Made by a program: the position numbers and the translations under genes. A DNA stretch of 64,000 nt, from positions 1 to 64,000 of the forward strand of contig NZ_LWQU01000043.1 in the NCBI RefSeq assembly GCF_001650635.1, given 5' to 3'. Source of the stretch: Magnetospirillum moscoviense (GTDB lineage: Bacteria > Pseudomonadota > Alphaproteobacteria > Rhodospirillales > Magnetospirillaceae). The notes beneath the pieces are model-generated. The model had not been told where the DNA came from. It worked only from the letters and a program-made list of their open reading frames with translations, and searched no databases. Shown here piece after piece: positions 47,012-57,962 of this stretch; the first letter of the stretch is position 1; each line of letters starts with the position of its first letter.

Positions 47012-47713
47012 ATGATCGTCGCCAAGGGCATCCACACCTTCTACGGCAACAGCCACATCCTGCATGGCGTGGATTTTTCCGTCGCCAAGGGCGAGACGGT
47101 GGCCCTGATGGGCCGCAATGGCATGGGTAAATCGACCCTGCTGAAATCGATCCTGGGGCTGGTCAGCCCCAAGCAGGGCAGTGTCACCATCGCGGGCACC
47201 GACATGACCGGGGCCCAGACCCACGCCATCATGCGCAAGGGCATCGCCTATGTCCCGGAAGGGCGCGGCATCTTCCCCAACCTGAATGTCCGGGAAAATC
47301 TGGTGATGGCGGCGCGCCCGGGCATCGGGGGCCGGCGCGACTGGACCTATGAGCGCGTGCTGGACACCTTCCCGCGCCTGGCCGAGCGGCTGGACAACAT
47401 GGGCAACCACCTGTCGGGCGGCGAGCAGCAGATGCTGTCCATCGGTCGCGCCCTGATGACCAATCCCGACCTGTTGATCCTGGACGAGGCCACCGAAGGC
47501 CTGGCGCCGCTGATCCGCCGCGAGATCTGGCACACCATCCGCACCATCAAGGACAGCGGCATCGCCAGCATCATCGTCGACAAGAACGTCCATGTGCTGC
47601 TGGGCCTGGCCGAACGCCATGTCATCCTGGTCAAGGGCCGCATCGTTTATGACGGCGGGCCGCAGGCCCTGAAGGACGATCCCGAAATCCTGAAACGCCA
47701 TATCGGACTGTAG
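47012..47713 (+). CDS. ABC transporter ATP-binding protein (LivF family)
   Basis: A 233-residue ATPase: Walker A GRNGMGKS, signature LSGGEQQMLSIGRAL, Walker B LLILDEATEGLAP and a His-replaced switch region (IIVDKNVHVLLG, where LivF usually has VEQN). The start is ATG 47012; a TTG at 47006 overlaps the previous stop and is less likely. With the LivG-type ATPase it forms the motor of the aromatic-type importer. Confidence 0.92.
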   Translation: MIVAKGIHTFYGNSHILHGVDFSVAKGETVALMGRNGMGKSTLLKSILGLVSPKQGSVTIAGTDMTGAQTHAIMRKGIAYVPEGRGIFPNLNVRENLVMAARPGIGGRRDWTYERVLDTFPRLAERLDNMGNHLSGGEQQMLSIGRALMTNPDLLILDEATEGLAPLIRREIWHTIRTIKDSGIASIIVDKNVHVLLGLAERHVILVKGRIVYDGGPQALKDDPEILKRHIGL

Positions 47714-47716
47714 ACC

Positions 47717-48184
47717 ATGAGCGTACCGGACCTGATCAGCCTGATCGCCCCGATCGCCGAGTTCTGTGCCGGCAAGGATGTCGATACCGCCCTGATGGCT
47801 GAACTGAACCGGCGCTTCCCCGGCGACGGCCCCGATTTCGCCGCCATCGCCGCCTGCCTGGCCGAGGGCATCGATGCCGGGGATTTCTGCGGCAAGGAAG
47901 CTGGCGGCATCCGTTTTTCGCGTCCGGCCAAGCCGTCTGCGGCCACCTTCGAATTCTCGGTCGACGTGGTCGCCTATGGCGATCTGGCCGGGCCGCACCA
48001 CATTCACCCCACCGGCGAGATCGACATGATCGTGCCGGTGGACGAAGCCGCCACCTTCGACGGCCATGGCCGCGGCTGGCTGGTCCATGGCCCGGGTTCG
48101 GGCCATCGGCCGACCATCGCCGGCGGCATGGCCATCGTTCTTTACCTGCTGCCGCAGGGGGCAATTCAGTTCACTGGCGCGTGA
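47717..48184 (+). CDS. DUF4863 / 4-hydroxylaminobenzoate lyase-like protein
   Basis: A 155-residue protein with a cupin-like C-terminal half (GPHHIHPTGEIDMIVPV, GWLVHGPGSGHRPTIAGGMAIVLYLLP). It matches my memory of the DUF4863 family, which is related to 4-hydroxylaminobenzoate lyase and is often found in benzoate clusters. The His residues of HHIHPTGE could bind a metal. It starts four bases after the LivF-type stop and precedes the CoA ligase, so it is probably part of benzoate-type metabolism, exact role unknown. Confidence 0.75.
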   Translation: MSVPDLISLIAPIAEFCAGKDVDTALMAELNRRFPGDGPDFAAIAACLAEGIDAGDFCGKEAGGIRFSRPAKPSAATFEFSVDVVAYGDLAGPHHIHPTGEIDMIVPVDEAATFDGHGRGWLVHGPGSGHRPTIAGGMAIVLYLLPQGAIQFTGA

Positions 48185-48245
48185 GACGACCGCAAAACCA
48201 ACGAAGAACGGCCGCCACGCCCTCATGGGAGAGGGAACATCCGAG

Positions 48246-49832
<1,587 letters not shown>

Positions 49833-49846
49833 TTGCCTGAGTTTCC

Positions 49847-49926
49847 GTCACTCCCGCGAAGGCGGGAGTCCACGTCGAAGCCTGGAATCCGTGTCATGCA
49901 TGGATTCCCGCCTTCGCGGGAATGAC
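49847..49926. repeat. REP-like inverted repeat pair
   Basis: Two 26-base arms at 49847-49872 and 49901-49926 are near-perfect inverted copies of the motif GTCATTCCCGCGAAGGCGGG. Each arm is itself partly palindromic around CGCGAAGGCG. This type of element is widespread and multicopy in many proteobacteria. It lies between the ligase stop and the hydrolase start. Confidence 0.8.
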
Positions 49927-49937
49927 GCGGGGGCGGG

Positions 49938-50711
49938 ATGGCTGAAATGGGTGCCGACGTTTTGAATGTCGGCGGCGTTTCCCTGGAAACCCGCCGCATC
50001 GGGGGCGATCCGGCCCGCCCGACCCTGGTGCTGCTGCACGAGGGGCTGGGCTCGGTGTCGCTGTGGCGGGACTTTCCCGACCAACTGGCCGCCGTAACCG
50101 GTCACCCGGTCCTGGCCTTCAGCCGGGCCGGCTATGGCCGCTCGGACCCGGTCGATCTGCCGCGACCGCTGGATTACATGCAGCGCGAGGGCAGGGACGT
50201 CCTGCCCCGTCTGCTCGATGCCGCCGGCCTGGACCGGGTGGTGCTGGTCGGCCATTCGGACGGCGCCTCGATCGCCCTGGTTCATGCCGGCAGCAGCGCC
50301 GGGACGCGGGTCGAAAAGGTGGTGGTGATGGCGCCCCACACCTTCGTCGAACCCATCTGCCTGACCAGCATCCGGGCCGCGCGTGAGGCCTATCTGAACA
50401 GCGACCTACGGGACAGATTGCAGCGCCATCACGGCGCCAATACCGATTGCGCCTTTTGGGGCTGGAACGATTCCTGGCTGGCCCCCGATTTCGTCCATTG
50501 GGATATTCGCGGCTTCCTGCCCGCCGTCGGGGTGCCGGTGCTGGTGATCCAGGGCCAGGACGACGAATACGGCACCATCTTGCAGGTCGATGCCATCCGG
50601 GGTGCGGTGCCGGGCGGGGCCGCCACCTTGCTGCTGCCCGATTGCGGTCATTCGCCGCATCGCGATCAGCCCGGTGCGGTGCTGGCCGCCATCGGCGCCT
50701 TCCTGCGCTGA
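49938..50711 (+). CDS. Alpha/beta hydrolase
   Basis: A 257-residue alpha/beta-hydrolase: oxyanion region LVLLHEGLGSVSLWRDFP, the nucleophile elbow VGHSDGAS (Ser nucleophile), acid in the segment VIQGQDDEYG and catalytic His in LPDCGHSPHRDQP. Substrate unknown; location after the benzoate-CoA ligase suggests a role linked to aromatic acyl-CoA or ester metabolism. ATG 49938 and ATG 49947 are both possible starts. It is convergent with actP across a strong terminator. Confidence 0.88.
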   Translation: MAEMGADVLNVGGVSLETRRIGGDPARPTLVLLHEGLGSVSLWRDFPDQLAAVTGHPVLAFSRAGYGRSDPVDLPRPLDYMQREGRDVLPRLLDAAGLDRVVLVGHSDGASIALVHAGSSAGTRVEKVVVMAPHTFVEPICLTSIRAAREAYLNSDLRDRLQRHHGANTDCAFWGWNDSWLAPDFVHWDIRGFLPAVGVPVLVIQGQDDEYGTILQVDAIRGAVPGGAATLLLPDCGHSPHRDQPGAVLAAIGAFLR

Positions 50712-50731
50712 TCCCCCCATTCCACAAACGA

Positions 50732-50768
50732 AAAAGGCCGCCGGACAAGCCGGCGGCCAAGTTTTCTT
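50732..50768. terminator. Bidirectional terminator
   Basis: A perfect nine-pair stem, GGCCGCCGG (50736-50744) with CCGGCGGCC (50750-50758), loop ACAAG. The plus strand continues AAGTTTTCTT, and the minus strand reads TTTTTCGTTT. It serves the convergent hydrolase and actP genes. Confidence 0.85.
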
Positions 50769-50795
50769 CGAAGATTGATTGGAGCGTCGCTGCCC

Positions 50796-52475
50796 TTAGT
50801 GGGCGGCGGCACCCTCGGCACCCAGGCCGGTCTCGGACCGGATGGCCTGCGCCGGGTAAGCGGCACGCTCCTTCTGACCACGCTCGCTGTTGTCCATGAT
50901 GGAGAACACGTAGCAGGCCAGGAAGGCGGCGGGCATGGTGAACAGGGTCGGGTACACGAACGGGAAGATCGGGTCCTTGAAGCCGAAGCTCGAAACCCAA
51001 ACCACCTTCGACAGGATCACGCAACCGACCGAGCCGACCAGACCGATGTAACCGCCGATGACGGCGCCACGGGTGGTCAGCGACTTCGAGAACATCGACA
51101 TGACCAGCACCGGGAAGGTGGCGGACGCGGCGATGGAGAAGGTCAGGGCGACGATGAACGCGACGTTCTGCTTCTCGAAGATCACGCCCAGGATCACGGC
51201 GATGACGCCGAGGCCCAGCGAGGCGAACTTCGACACCATGACTTCGGTGCCTTCCGTGGACCTGCCACGGGCGAACACCGACGCATAAAGGTCGTGCGAG
51301 ATGGCCGAGGCGCCAGCCAGGGTCAGACCCGACACCACCGCGAGGATGGTGGCGAACGCGACCGCCGAGATGAAGCCCAGGAACAGGTTGCCGCCGATGG
51401 CGTGGGCCAGCCACACCGCGGCCATGTTGTTGCCGCCCTTCAGATCCAGCTTGCCGGCGGTGATGATGTATTCCGGGTTGGTCAGCACCATGGTGATGGC
51501 GCCGAAGCCGATGATGAAGGTCAGGATGTAGAAGTAACCGATGAAGCCGGTGGCGTAGAAGACCGACTTACGGGCTTCCTTGGCATTCGGCACGGTGAAG
51601 AAGCGCATCAGGATGTGCGGCAGACCAGCGGTGCCGAACATCAGGGTCAGACCCAGCGAGATGGCGTCAACCGGGTTGGTCACCAGCGAGCCCGGGGCCA
51701 TGATGGCGCCCTTCTTCGGGTGAACTTCCACGGCCTTGGTGAACAGAGCCTCGAACGAGAAGCCGAAGTTCGACAGCACGCCCAGAGCGATGAAGGTAGC
51801 ACCACCCAGCAGCATGCAGGCCTTGATGATCTGCACCCAGGTGGTGGCGGTCATGCCGCCGAAGGTCACGTAGACCATCATCAGCGCGCCGACGACGATC
51901 ACCGCCATCAGGTAGTCCAGACCGAACAGCAGCTTGATCAACTGACCCGCACCGACCATCTGGCCGATCAGGTAGAAGATCACGACGATCAGGGCGCCGG
52001 TGGCCGAGAAGATACGGACCGGGCCCTGGGCCAGACGATAGGACGCCACGTCGGCGAAGGTGTACTTGCCGAGGTTGCGCAGGCGTTCGGCGATCAGGAA
52101 CAGGATGATCGGCCAACCGACCAGCCAGCCCACCGAGAAGATCAGGCCGTCAAAGCCCGAGCCGTACACCAGGGCGGAAATACCCAGGAACGAGGCGGCC
52201 GACATATAGTCGCCGGCGATGGCCAGACCGTTCTGGAAGCCGGTGATGCCGCCACCGGCGGCGTAGAAGTCGGCAGCGGTCTTGTTCTTCTTGGCGGCCC
52301 AGTAGGTGATGCCCAGGGTGATGCCCACGAAGATCACGAACATGACGATCGCGTGCCAGTTGGTTTCCTGCTTTTGCGCGTTGCCGAGATCGGCACCGGC
52401 GGCGAAAGCGGCGGTAGCGGCCAGGGTCCCGCAGACAGCGAGAAGGGCCGCGAGAGCGAGCTTCTTGTAATTCAT
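50796..52475 (-). CDS. actP: Cation/acetate symporter ActP
   Basis: A 559-residue sodium:solute symporter with a signal-like N-terminus (ending AAFAAG) and about 13 helices. Family features are [32 protein letters not shown] and [29 protein letters not shown]. It imports acetate and similar short acids with a cation. It is translationally linked to the DUF485 gene (TAATG overlap), the normal partner arrangement. Confidence 0.93.
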   Translation of the reverse strand: MNYKKLALAALLAVCGTLAATAAFAAGADLGNAQKQETNWHAIVMFVIFVGITLGITYWAAKKNKTAADFYAAGGGITGFQNGLAIAGDYMSAASFLGISALVYGSGFDGLIFSVGWLVGWPIILFLIAERLRNLGKYTFADVASYRLAQGPVRIFSATGALIVVIFYLIGQMVGAGQLIKLLFGLDYLMAVIVVGALMMVYVTFGGMTATTWVQIIKACMLLGGATFIALGVLSNFGFSFEALFTKAVEVHPKKGAIMAPGSLVTNPVDAISLGLTLMFGTAGLPHILMRFFTVPNAKEARKSVFYATGFIGYFYILTFIIGFGAITMVLTNPEYIITAGKLDLKGGNNMAAVWLAHAIGGNLFLGFISAVAFATILAVVSGLTLAGASAISHDLYASVFARGRSTEGTEVMVSKFASLGLGVIAVILGVIFEKQNVAFIVALTFSIAASATFPVLVMSMFSKSLTTRGAVIGGYIGLVGSVGCVILSKVVWVSSFGFKDPIFPFVYPTLFTMPAAFLACYVFSIMDNSERGQKERAAYPAQAIRSETGLGAEGAAAH

Positions 52476-52795
52476 TAGCGGGCTTCCTCGAGGATCTGGC
52501 GGTTCAGTTCGTCGAACTCGGTGTTGGCGCGACGGACATAGATACCGGTCAGCGCGATCGCCGACAGGATGACGCCGACGCCGATCGGGAAACCGACGGT
52601 GGTGACGCCGCCGGACAGCGACTGTCCGAGGAACGACTTGCCATAGGCGATCAGCAGGATGAAGCCGAAATAGATGGCCAGCATGACCACCGACAGGGTC
52701 CAGGAGAACGCGGTGCGCTTCTTCACCAGTTCCTGGAACTTCGGATTGGCCGTGATCTTGTCATGGGTGACTTGGCAATGTTGGGCTTGTTTCAC
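52475..52795 (-). CDS. DUF485 small membrane protein (ActP partner)
   Basis: A 106-residue protein with two membrane helices (about 30-50 and 65-90) and the DUF485 pattern [38 protein letters not shown]485 proteins are almost always encoded just upstream of actP. The start is GTG 52795, with GGAGG six bases upstream; a longer frame to 52903 has no support. Its TAA stop shares a base with the actP ATG. Confidence 0.9.
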   Translation of the reverse strand: MKQAQHCQVTHDKITANPKFQELVKKRTAFSWTLSVVMLAIYFGFILLIAYGKSFLGQSLSGGVTTVGFPIGVGVILSAIALTGIYVRRANTEFDELNRQILEEAR

Positions 52796-53298
52796 TTTGA
52801 CCCTCCACAATTTGTGCCGCCTTGGCCGAGGCCGACGGCTTGTCGTTTTGGTCGCCGGTCTTGGTGCCGGCTCGAACCATCTTTTTCCCGCATCGCCGGC
52901 CAAAGGGGCATGGCGGACCTATGCGTCCACGGCATATCCCCCCAGCTTGCGCGGGGCATTAGACGTCATTAGCATTGGTGCACATTGACGTCAACAGCAT
53001 ACGCGTGTTTCTGCAGTGCAAAAGAAGGACACCTTTCCGTCATGAAAGTTTTCATCCGTTACGAAATATAAGAGCGTTCGAAGTAAATGGTGTTTTCGTT
53101 ACGGTTGTGTTTAGTTGATGGGCAGTAGGCACTTGCGGCACAATTTTGTTACTGGTTTTTTTCCATGTTGCATGGCAATACACGGCCCTGTGTCTTCTCT
53201 TTCGACACTTTTGGGTGGGGCGGAATGGGGTGGGGGATGACTTCGACCGTGCAATTTATCGGTTGCGCCGCTAGAAACCGCCATTATGGTGAACTTCC
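52796..53298. promoter_or_regulatory. Divergent control region between the DUF485-actP operon and the CBS-DUF294 gene
   Basis: A 503-base gap, AT-richer than its neighbours, with several symmetric elements. These are a perfect palindrome TTGACGTCAA (52985-52994), a second GACGTCA site 25 bases before it (52962), ATGAAAGTTTTCAT (53042-53055, six-base arms) and a pair of CGTTACG-containing motifs (53056-53066 and 53094-53104). These are candidate operators. No gene is seen. Confidence 0.5.
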
Positions 53299-54741
53299 AT
53301 GAATGACATTGGCGCCCTGGCGAGAATCGACAGTTTCCCGTATCAGCACCGTCTGCGCGAGGTGATGAGTACCCCTGTCTTGACCGGTTCCGAAACCATG
53401 AGTTTGGAACAGGCGGTCAAGGCGATGTACCAGGCCAAGGTGTCGTCGATCGTCGCCGTCGATGATCGCGGCCGCTGCCTGGGGATCCTGACCGAGCGCG
53501 ACCTGTTGCGCATCCTGTCCGGTCAAGGAATGGCCGGAATGGATGCCAGCCTGGGCGCGGTGATGACCCGCCCGGTGGCGGCGGTCCCCGGCGACGCCTT
53601 CGTCTATGTGGCGCTGGCCAAGATGAACCGGCTGGGCTTGCGCCATCTGGTGGTGGTCGATGAAGTCAACCGCCCGATCGGCATGATCACCGGCCGCGCC
53701 CTGTTGAAGGTCCGGGCCACCGATGCCCTGGCCATCGGCGATTCGGTGCACGAGGCCAAGGGCGCCGACGACATGCGGGCCGCCATGGCGGCGTTGCCCG
53801 GTCTGGCCCGGTCGCTGCTGGCCGAGGGTGTGTCGGCCCGCAATATCGGTTCGGTGATTTCGCTGGTGGTGCGCGACCTGACGGCGCGGGCCACCGAACT
53901 GGCCGAGGCCAGTATGGCCGAGGATGGATGGGGCGCGGCGCCGGCCGCCTATGCCATGCTGGTGCTGGGTTCGGGCGGTCGCGGCGAAAGCCTGTTGGTG
54001 TTCGACCAGGACAACGCCATCGTCCATCGCGGCAGCACCGCCGACGACGTGTGGTTCGCCGAGCTGGGCAAGCGCGTCAACGAGATGTTGAACCTGGCCG
54101 GCATTCCGTTGTGCGACGGCGGGGTCATGGCGCGCGAGCCGAAATGGCGGAAAAGCCTCGAGGAATGGAAGGACGAGGTCCACTCCTGGGTCTATTCGGT
54201 CGAGAACCAGACCGTGATGTATTGCGACATCTTCTTCGATTTCCAGCCGGTGTGGGGCGACCGCGACCTGGCCGAGGAATTGCGGGTCTACGCCATCGAG
54301 AAGGCGTCGCAATCGGGCTTCTTCATGCAGTATCTGGCCCAGCACGTCGCCAAGATGGATGTCGCCACCGGCCTGTTCGGCGGCTTCATCACCAAGCAGG
54401 GCCGTCTGAACGTCAAGAAGTTCGCCTTGCTGCCGCTGGTGTCGGCGGCACGCTTTCGCGCCATCCGCGCCCATGTTCTGGCCACCGGCACCGACGAACG
54501 CTATACCGCGCTGAAGGACCAGGACCTGCTGCACGAGGACGATTGGCGCGACCTGCTGGAAATCCGCGAGATCGCCTTTCGCATCATGCTGGAGCAGCAA
54601 CTGGCCGATTTGGCGGCGGGCATCCCGGCCTCGGCCAAGGTCGATCCCAAGCGCTTGCCCAAGCGCTTGCGCGAAAGGCTGCGCTGGGCGTTCAAGCGCC
54701 TGAAGACCCTGAAATACATCTGCGGCGTCGGCGGCGGCTAA
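53299..54741 (+). CDS. CBS-domain / DUF294 nucleotidyltransferase-like protein
   Basis: A 480-residue protein: a pair of CBS domains (about 18-140, ligand-sensing for adenine nucleotides), then a DUF294 nucleotidyltransferase-like domain with LGSGGRGESLLVFDQDNAIVH, containing the G-S-x6-S/D-x-D pattern needed for metal binding, and a DUF294_C domain. The related GlnD-type uridylyltransferases suggest a regulatory modification role. Such genes are often next to actP, so regulation of acetate uptake or metabolism is plausible but inferred. Confidence 0.88.
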   Translation: MNDIGALARIDSFPYQHRLREVMSTPVLTGSETMSLEQAVKAMYQAKVSSIVAVDDRGRCLGILTERDLLRILSGQGMAGMDASLGAVMTRPVAAVPGDAFVYVALAKMNRLGLRHLVVVDEVNRPIGMITGRALLKVRATDALAIGDSVHEAKGADDMRAAMAALPGLARSLLAEGVSARNIGSVISLVVRDLTARATELAEASMAEDGWGAAPAAYAMLVLGSGGRGESLLVFDQDNAIVHRGSTADDVWFAELGKRVNEMLNLAGIPLCDGGVMAREPKWRKSLEEWKDEVHSWVYSVENQTVMYCDIFFDFQPVWGDRDLAEELRVYAIEKASQSGFFMQYLAQHVAKMDVATGLFGGFITKQGRLNVKKFALLPLVSAARFRAIRAHVLATGTDERYTALKDQDLLHEDDWRDLLEIREIAFRIMLEQQLADLAAGIPASAKVDPKRLPKRLRERLRWAFKRLKTLKYICGVGGG

Positions 54742-54745
54742 GGGC

Positions 54746-54886
54746 GGGGAAAAGTCCCTCGCTTCGCTCGGTGTACTTTTCCCCGAGAATTTAAACGGAG
54801 AAAAATTAGGCTTGGGGCGGCCCTGCGCCTATTTTTCACTTTCCCGGGGAAAAGTACACCGAGGCTCAGCCGAGGGACTTTTCCCC
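54746..54886. repeat. Nested inverted repeats with four GGGGAAAAGT / ACTTTTCCCC arms
   Basis: Two hairpin units (54746-54784 and 54846-54886) each begin with GGGGAAAAGT and end with ACTTTTCCCC, and the two units are also inverted copies of each other. Between them AAAAATTAGGC and GCCTATTTTT form a third stem with T-rich flank. It lies between convergent genes, and the right unit overlaps the last codons of the gene ending at 54866. It may act as a bidirectional terminator or be a mobile palindromic element. Confidence 0.75.
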
Positions 54887-56938
54887 GCTCAAGGCCCGGC
54901 CGAAGGATTCGGCATCGATCGCCGGGCTGTACAGGAAGCCCTGCATGGTGCCGACCCCGCGTGCGCGCAGGTAATCGGCCTGCGCGACGGTCTCGACCCC
55001 TTCCGCGATCAATTCGAAGCCCAGATTGGTGGCCAGCGCCACCACCGAGGCGACGATGGCGCCGTCCTTGCTGTTGCCCGGCAATTCGCGCACGAAGGCG
55101 CGGTCGATCTTCAACGCGTGCACCGGGAACAGCTTCAGATAGGCCAGCGACGAATAGCCGGTGCCGAAATCGTCGATCGAGATGCGCACGCCCATCTGGC
55201 CCAGGTCGGACAGGATGGTGATGGCGCGATCGACCTCGGTGGCCATCATGGTTTCGGTGATTTCCAGTTCCAGCGCGCTGGCGGGCAGGTGGTTGTCGGC
55301 CAGCGCCTGCTCGACCTTGGTCTTCAGGCGGGCGTCATGGAACTGGGCCGGCGACAGATTGACCGACACGCAGCCGAAATCCAGCCCGGCCTCGGTCCAG
55401 GCCCGCATCTGGCGGCAGGCTTCGGTCAGGGCCCAGTCGCCGATGGCGCCGACCAGGCCGGCCCGTTCGGCCACCGGGATGAACAGGGCTGGGCTGACCG
55501 GGCCACGCTCGGGATGCGACCAGCGGATCAACGCCTCGGCGCCGACGATGCGGCCGGAAACGCTGTCGATCTTGGGCTGATAGTGCAGGCGGAACTGGCC
55601 CTCGGCGACGGCGCGGCGCAGGTCGATCTCGAGATTGATGCGATCGACCGCCTGGCGGTTCATCTCGGCATCGTAGAAGCGGTAGGACATGCCGCCCGAC
55701 TTGGCGTGGTACATGGCGGCGTCGGCGCAGGTCAGCAGGCCCTCGGCGCTGTCGGAATCCTCGGGGTAGATGGCGACGCCGATGCTGGTCGAGCAATAGA
55801 TCTCGCGGGCCTCGTCCAGGGCGAACGGCTCCGAGAAGGCGTAAAGGATCTTGTCGACGCAATTGAGCGCCGAATGGTGTTCCTTCAGGTCGGGCAGCGC
55901 CACCACGAATTCGTCGCCGCCCAGTCGGCCGATGATGTCGGTGGCCCGCACGCAGCCCTTCAGGCGCCGCGCCACCTGGCGCAGCAATTCGTCGCCGGCG
56001 GCGTGGCCGAAGGAATCGTTGATGTCCTTGAAGCGGTTGACGTCCAGGAACAACAGCGCCAGCCGGGTGCCGGCGCGGTCGGCGCGCAGGATCGAATCCT
56101 TCAAGGATTCCAGCACGGTGTGGCGGTTGGCCAGCCGGGTCAGGGTGTCGTGGCTGGCGTGGTAGCGGATGCGTTCCTCGTCCTGCTTCCTGCGGGTGAT
56201 GTCGCGGCACAGCATGACGAAACTGCCGACCTGGCCGGATTCATCGGCGATGCCGGTCAGCGCCACCGCCGCCGGAAACACGTCGCCGTCGGACCGCCTG
56301 GCCCACAGCTCGCCCTGCCAGATGGCCCCGGACATGGCGGTATCCCAGGCGTCGCGCACCATGTCGGCATCGTTGATCTCTTGCGCCAGAATGCGGAAAC
56401 GCTGGCCGACCACGCCTTCGGCGGCAAAGCCGGTCATGCGCTCGAACGCTGGGTTGACCGCCTGGACCACATGGTCGCGGTCGGTCACCACGATCACCTC
56501 GCCGACATTCTCGAACACCGCCGCCGCCAGGCGCAGGCGGTCCTCGGCCAGCTTGCGTTCGGTGATGTCCTGAACCGTGCCCTCATAGCACACGATGGCG
56601 CCGCCCGGGTCACGCACCGCGCGGGCGTTCTCGGAAATCCAGATGACCGAGCCGTCCTTGCGGTAGACCTGGGCCTCGAAGGCCTTGACCACCGAGGTCG
56701 TGCCCAATTGTTCCTTGAAACGGTCGCGGTCGGCGGGATTGACGTAAAGATGGCGGGCGATGTCGGTCAGGCCGGCGATCAACTCGCCCGGGCTGTCATA
56801 GCCGTAGATGCGCGCCAGGGCGGGATTGGCCGCCAGATAGCGGCCATCGGGGGTGGTGCGATAAATCCCCTCGACCGCGTTCTCGAAGAGCGAACGGTAT
56901 TGATCAAGGGGGTGAGCGATCGTTTCGACGGCACCCAA
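54866..56938 (-). CDS. PAS-PAS-GGDEF-EAL c-di-GMP turnover protein
   Basis: A 690-residue cytoplasmic protein: two PAS domains (about 10-130 and 135-255), GGDEF (about 260-425) with intact RLGGDEFVV, and EAL (about 435-685) with EALIRW, LEITET, SIDDFGTGYSSLAYL and IAEGVE. Both catalytic motifs are intact, so either cyclase or phosphodiesterase activity is possible, switched by PAS input. The last codons lie inside the nested repeat region, giving the C-terminus SGEKSLG. Confidence 0.93.
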   Translation of the reverse strand: MGAVETIAHPLDQYRSLFENAVEGIYRTTPDGRYLAANPALARIYGYDSPGELIAGLTDIARHLYVNPADRDRFKEQLGTTSVVKAFEAQVYRKDGSVIWISENARAVRDPGGAIVCYEGTVQDITERKLAEDRLRLAAAVFENVGEVIVVTDRDHVVQAVNPAFERMTGFAAEGVVGQRFRILAQEINDADMVRDAWDTAMSGAIWQGELWARRSDGDVFPAAVALTGIADESGQVGSFVMLCRDITRRKQDEERIRYHASHDTLTRLANRHTVLESLKDSILRADRAGTRLALLFLDVNRFKDINDSFGHAAGDELLRQVARRLKGCVRATDIIGRLGGDEFVVALPDLKEHHSALNCVDKILYAFSEPFALDEAREIYCSTSIGVAIYPEDSDSAEGLLTCADAAMYHAKSGGMSYRFYDAEMNRQAVDRINLEIDLRRAVAEGQFRLHYQPKIDSVSGRIVGAEALIRWSHPERGPVSPALFIPVAERAGLVGAIGDWALTEACRQMRAWTEAGLDFGCVSVNLSPAQFHDARLKTKVEQALADNHLPASALELEITETMMATEVDRAITILSDLGQMGVRISIDDFGTGYSSLAYLKLFPVHALKIDRAFVRELPGNSKDGAIVASVVALATNLGFELIAEGVETVAQADYLRARGVGTMQGFLYSPAIDAESFGRALSGEKSLG

Positions 56939-57085
56939 GATGGTGGCCCTGGTCCCAGTTTATACAGTCTCCACCCTAGTCCACAGGAATGCCACTTTCC
57001 GGTCCTGCATTGCAAGCGCGAGATGCTGGTTTGCGGTCATGATCACCGGTTTGGTGATAAACGCGGCAATCTGGCGATGGCTTTG

Positions 57086-57943
57086 TCAGGCGCCGCGCAC
57101 GCACAGGACCGGGCAGGTGGCCTGGCCGATGACCCGTTCCGAATTGCTGCCCAGCAGCAGCCGGCCCAGGCCGGTGCGGCCGTGGCTGCCCATCACCACC
57201 AGGTCGCAGCCCTTGTCCTGCATGGTCTGGGCGATGACCTGATCGGGCAGGCCGCGCCCGACCAATCCTTCGGCGTCCAATCCCTCGGCCTGATAGAAGG
57301 CCAGGACGCGATCGACGACCTTGCGGGCCTCGGCCTGACGCTCGGGGGAATGATGGGGGACCTCGACCGACAAGATGGTGATCGGGGTAGCACAGCAATG
57401 GGCGATGCGGGCAGCCGCCATGGCCGCCGCATCCGACGAGCGCGAGCCGTCGGTGGCCAGCAACACGCGCCTGGTCCACATTTCGGCGGCCTTGGGCACC
57501 ACCATGACGCTGCACTTGGCGTTGCCGACCACCTTGGCGGTGGCGTCGCCCAGCATCAGCCGGGCAAGGCCGCGCTTGCCCCGCCGGCCGATGATGATGG
57601 CGTCGATGTTGGAATCCTCGGATTCCGCCAAGATCTCGCGGTAAGGGTCGTCGCCGTAGCGCAGAACCTTGGTGCATTCGATTCCGGCAGCCAGGGCCGC
57701 CGCCTCGATGCGGTTCAGATTGGCTTCGGCAGCGGCCTCGGCTTGCGCGACGACGTCGGGGCCCATGTCGTCCAGCTCGGGGCTGGAAATCACCGCGCTC
57801 ATGATGGTCAGATGGGCGCCGCCCTTCTTGGCCATGGCGATGGCGACCCGCTCGGCACCGGCCGAGAATTCCGAGCCGTCGGACGCCACCATCACCTTCT
57901 CGAAGCGGCCGGTGGGGGAAAGCTGAGTGCTCGCTTGGCTCAT
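57086..57943 (-). CDS. Tandem universal stress protein (two UspA domains)
   Basis: A 285-residue cytoplasmic protein with two UspA domains. Domain one (about 15-150) has VMVASDGSEFSAGAERVA and the ATP-loop-like GRRGKRGLARLMLGDATAKVV; domain two (about 155-283) has VLLATDGSRSSDAAAMAA and GSHGRTGLGRLLLGSNSERV with the G-2x-G-9x-G-S/T ATP motif. It lies upstream of none and downstream of the TauE gene in the same direction, so they probably form one stress or transport operon. Confidence 0.92.
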   Translation of the reverse strand: MSQASTQLSPTGRFEKVMVASDGSEFSAGAERVAIAMAKKGGAHLTIMSAVISSPELDDMGPDVVAQAEAAAEANLNRIEAAALAAGIECTKVLRYGDDPYREILAESEDSNIDAIIIGRRGKRGLARLMLGDATAKVVGNAKCSVMVVPKAAEMWTRRVLLATDGSRSSDAAAMAAARIAHCCATPITILSVEVPHHSPERQAEARKVVDRVLAFYQAEGLDAEGLVGRGLPDQVIAQTMQDKGCDLVVMGSHGRTGLGRLLLGSNSERVIGQATCPVLCVRGA

Positions 57944-57962
57944 TGTACCCTCCGTTCGCCGG

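Noticed and set aside
49847-49926. CRISPR-like repeat
   Set aside because: Only one inverted pair and no regularly spaced direct repeats; it fits a REP-type element instead.
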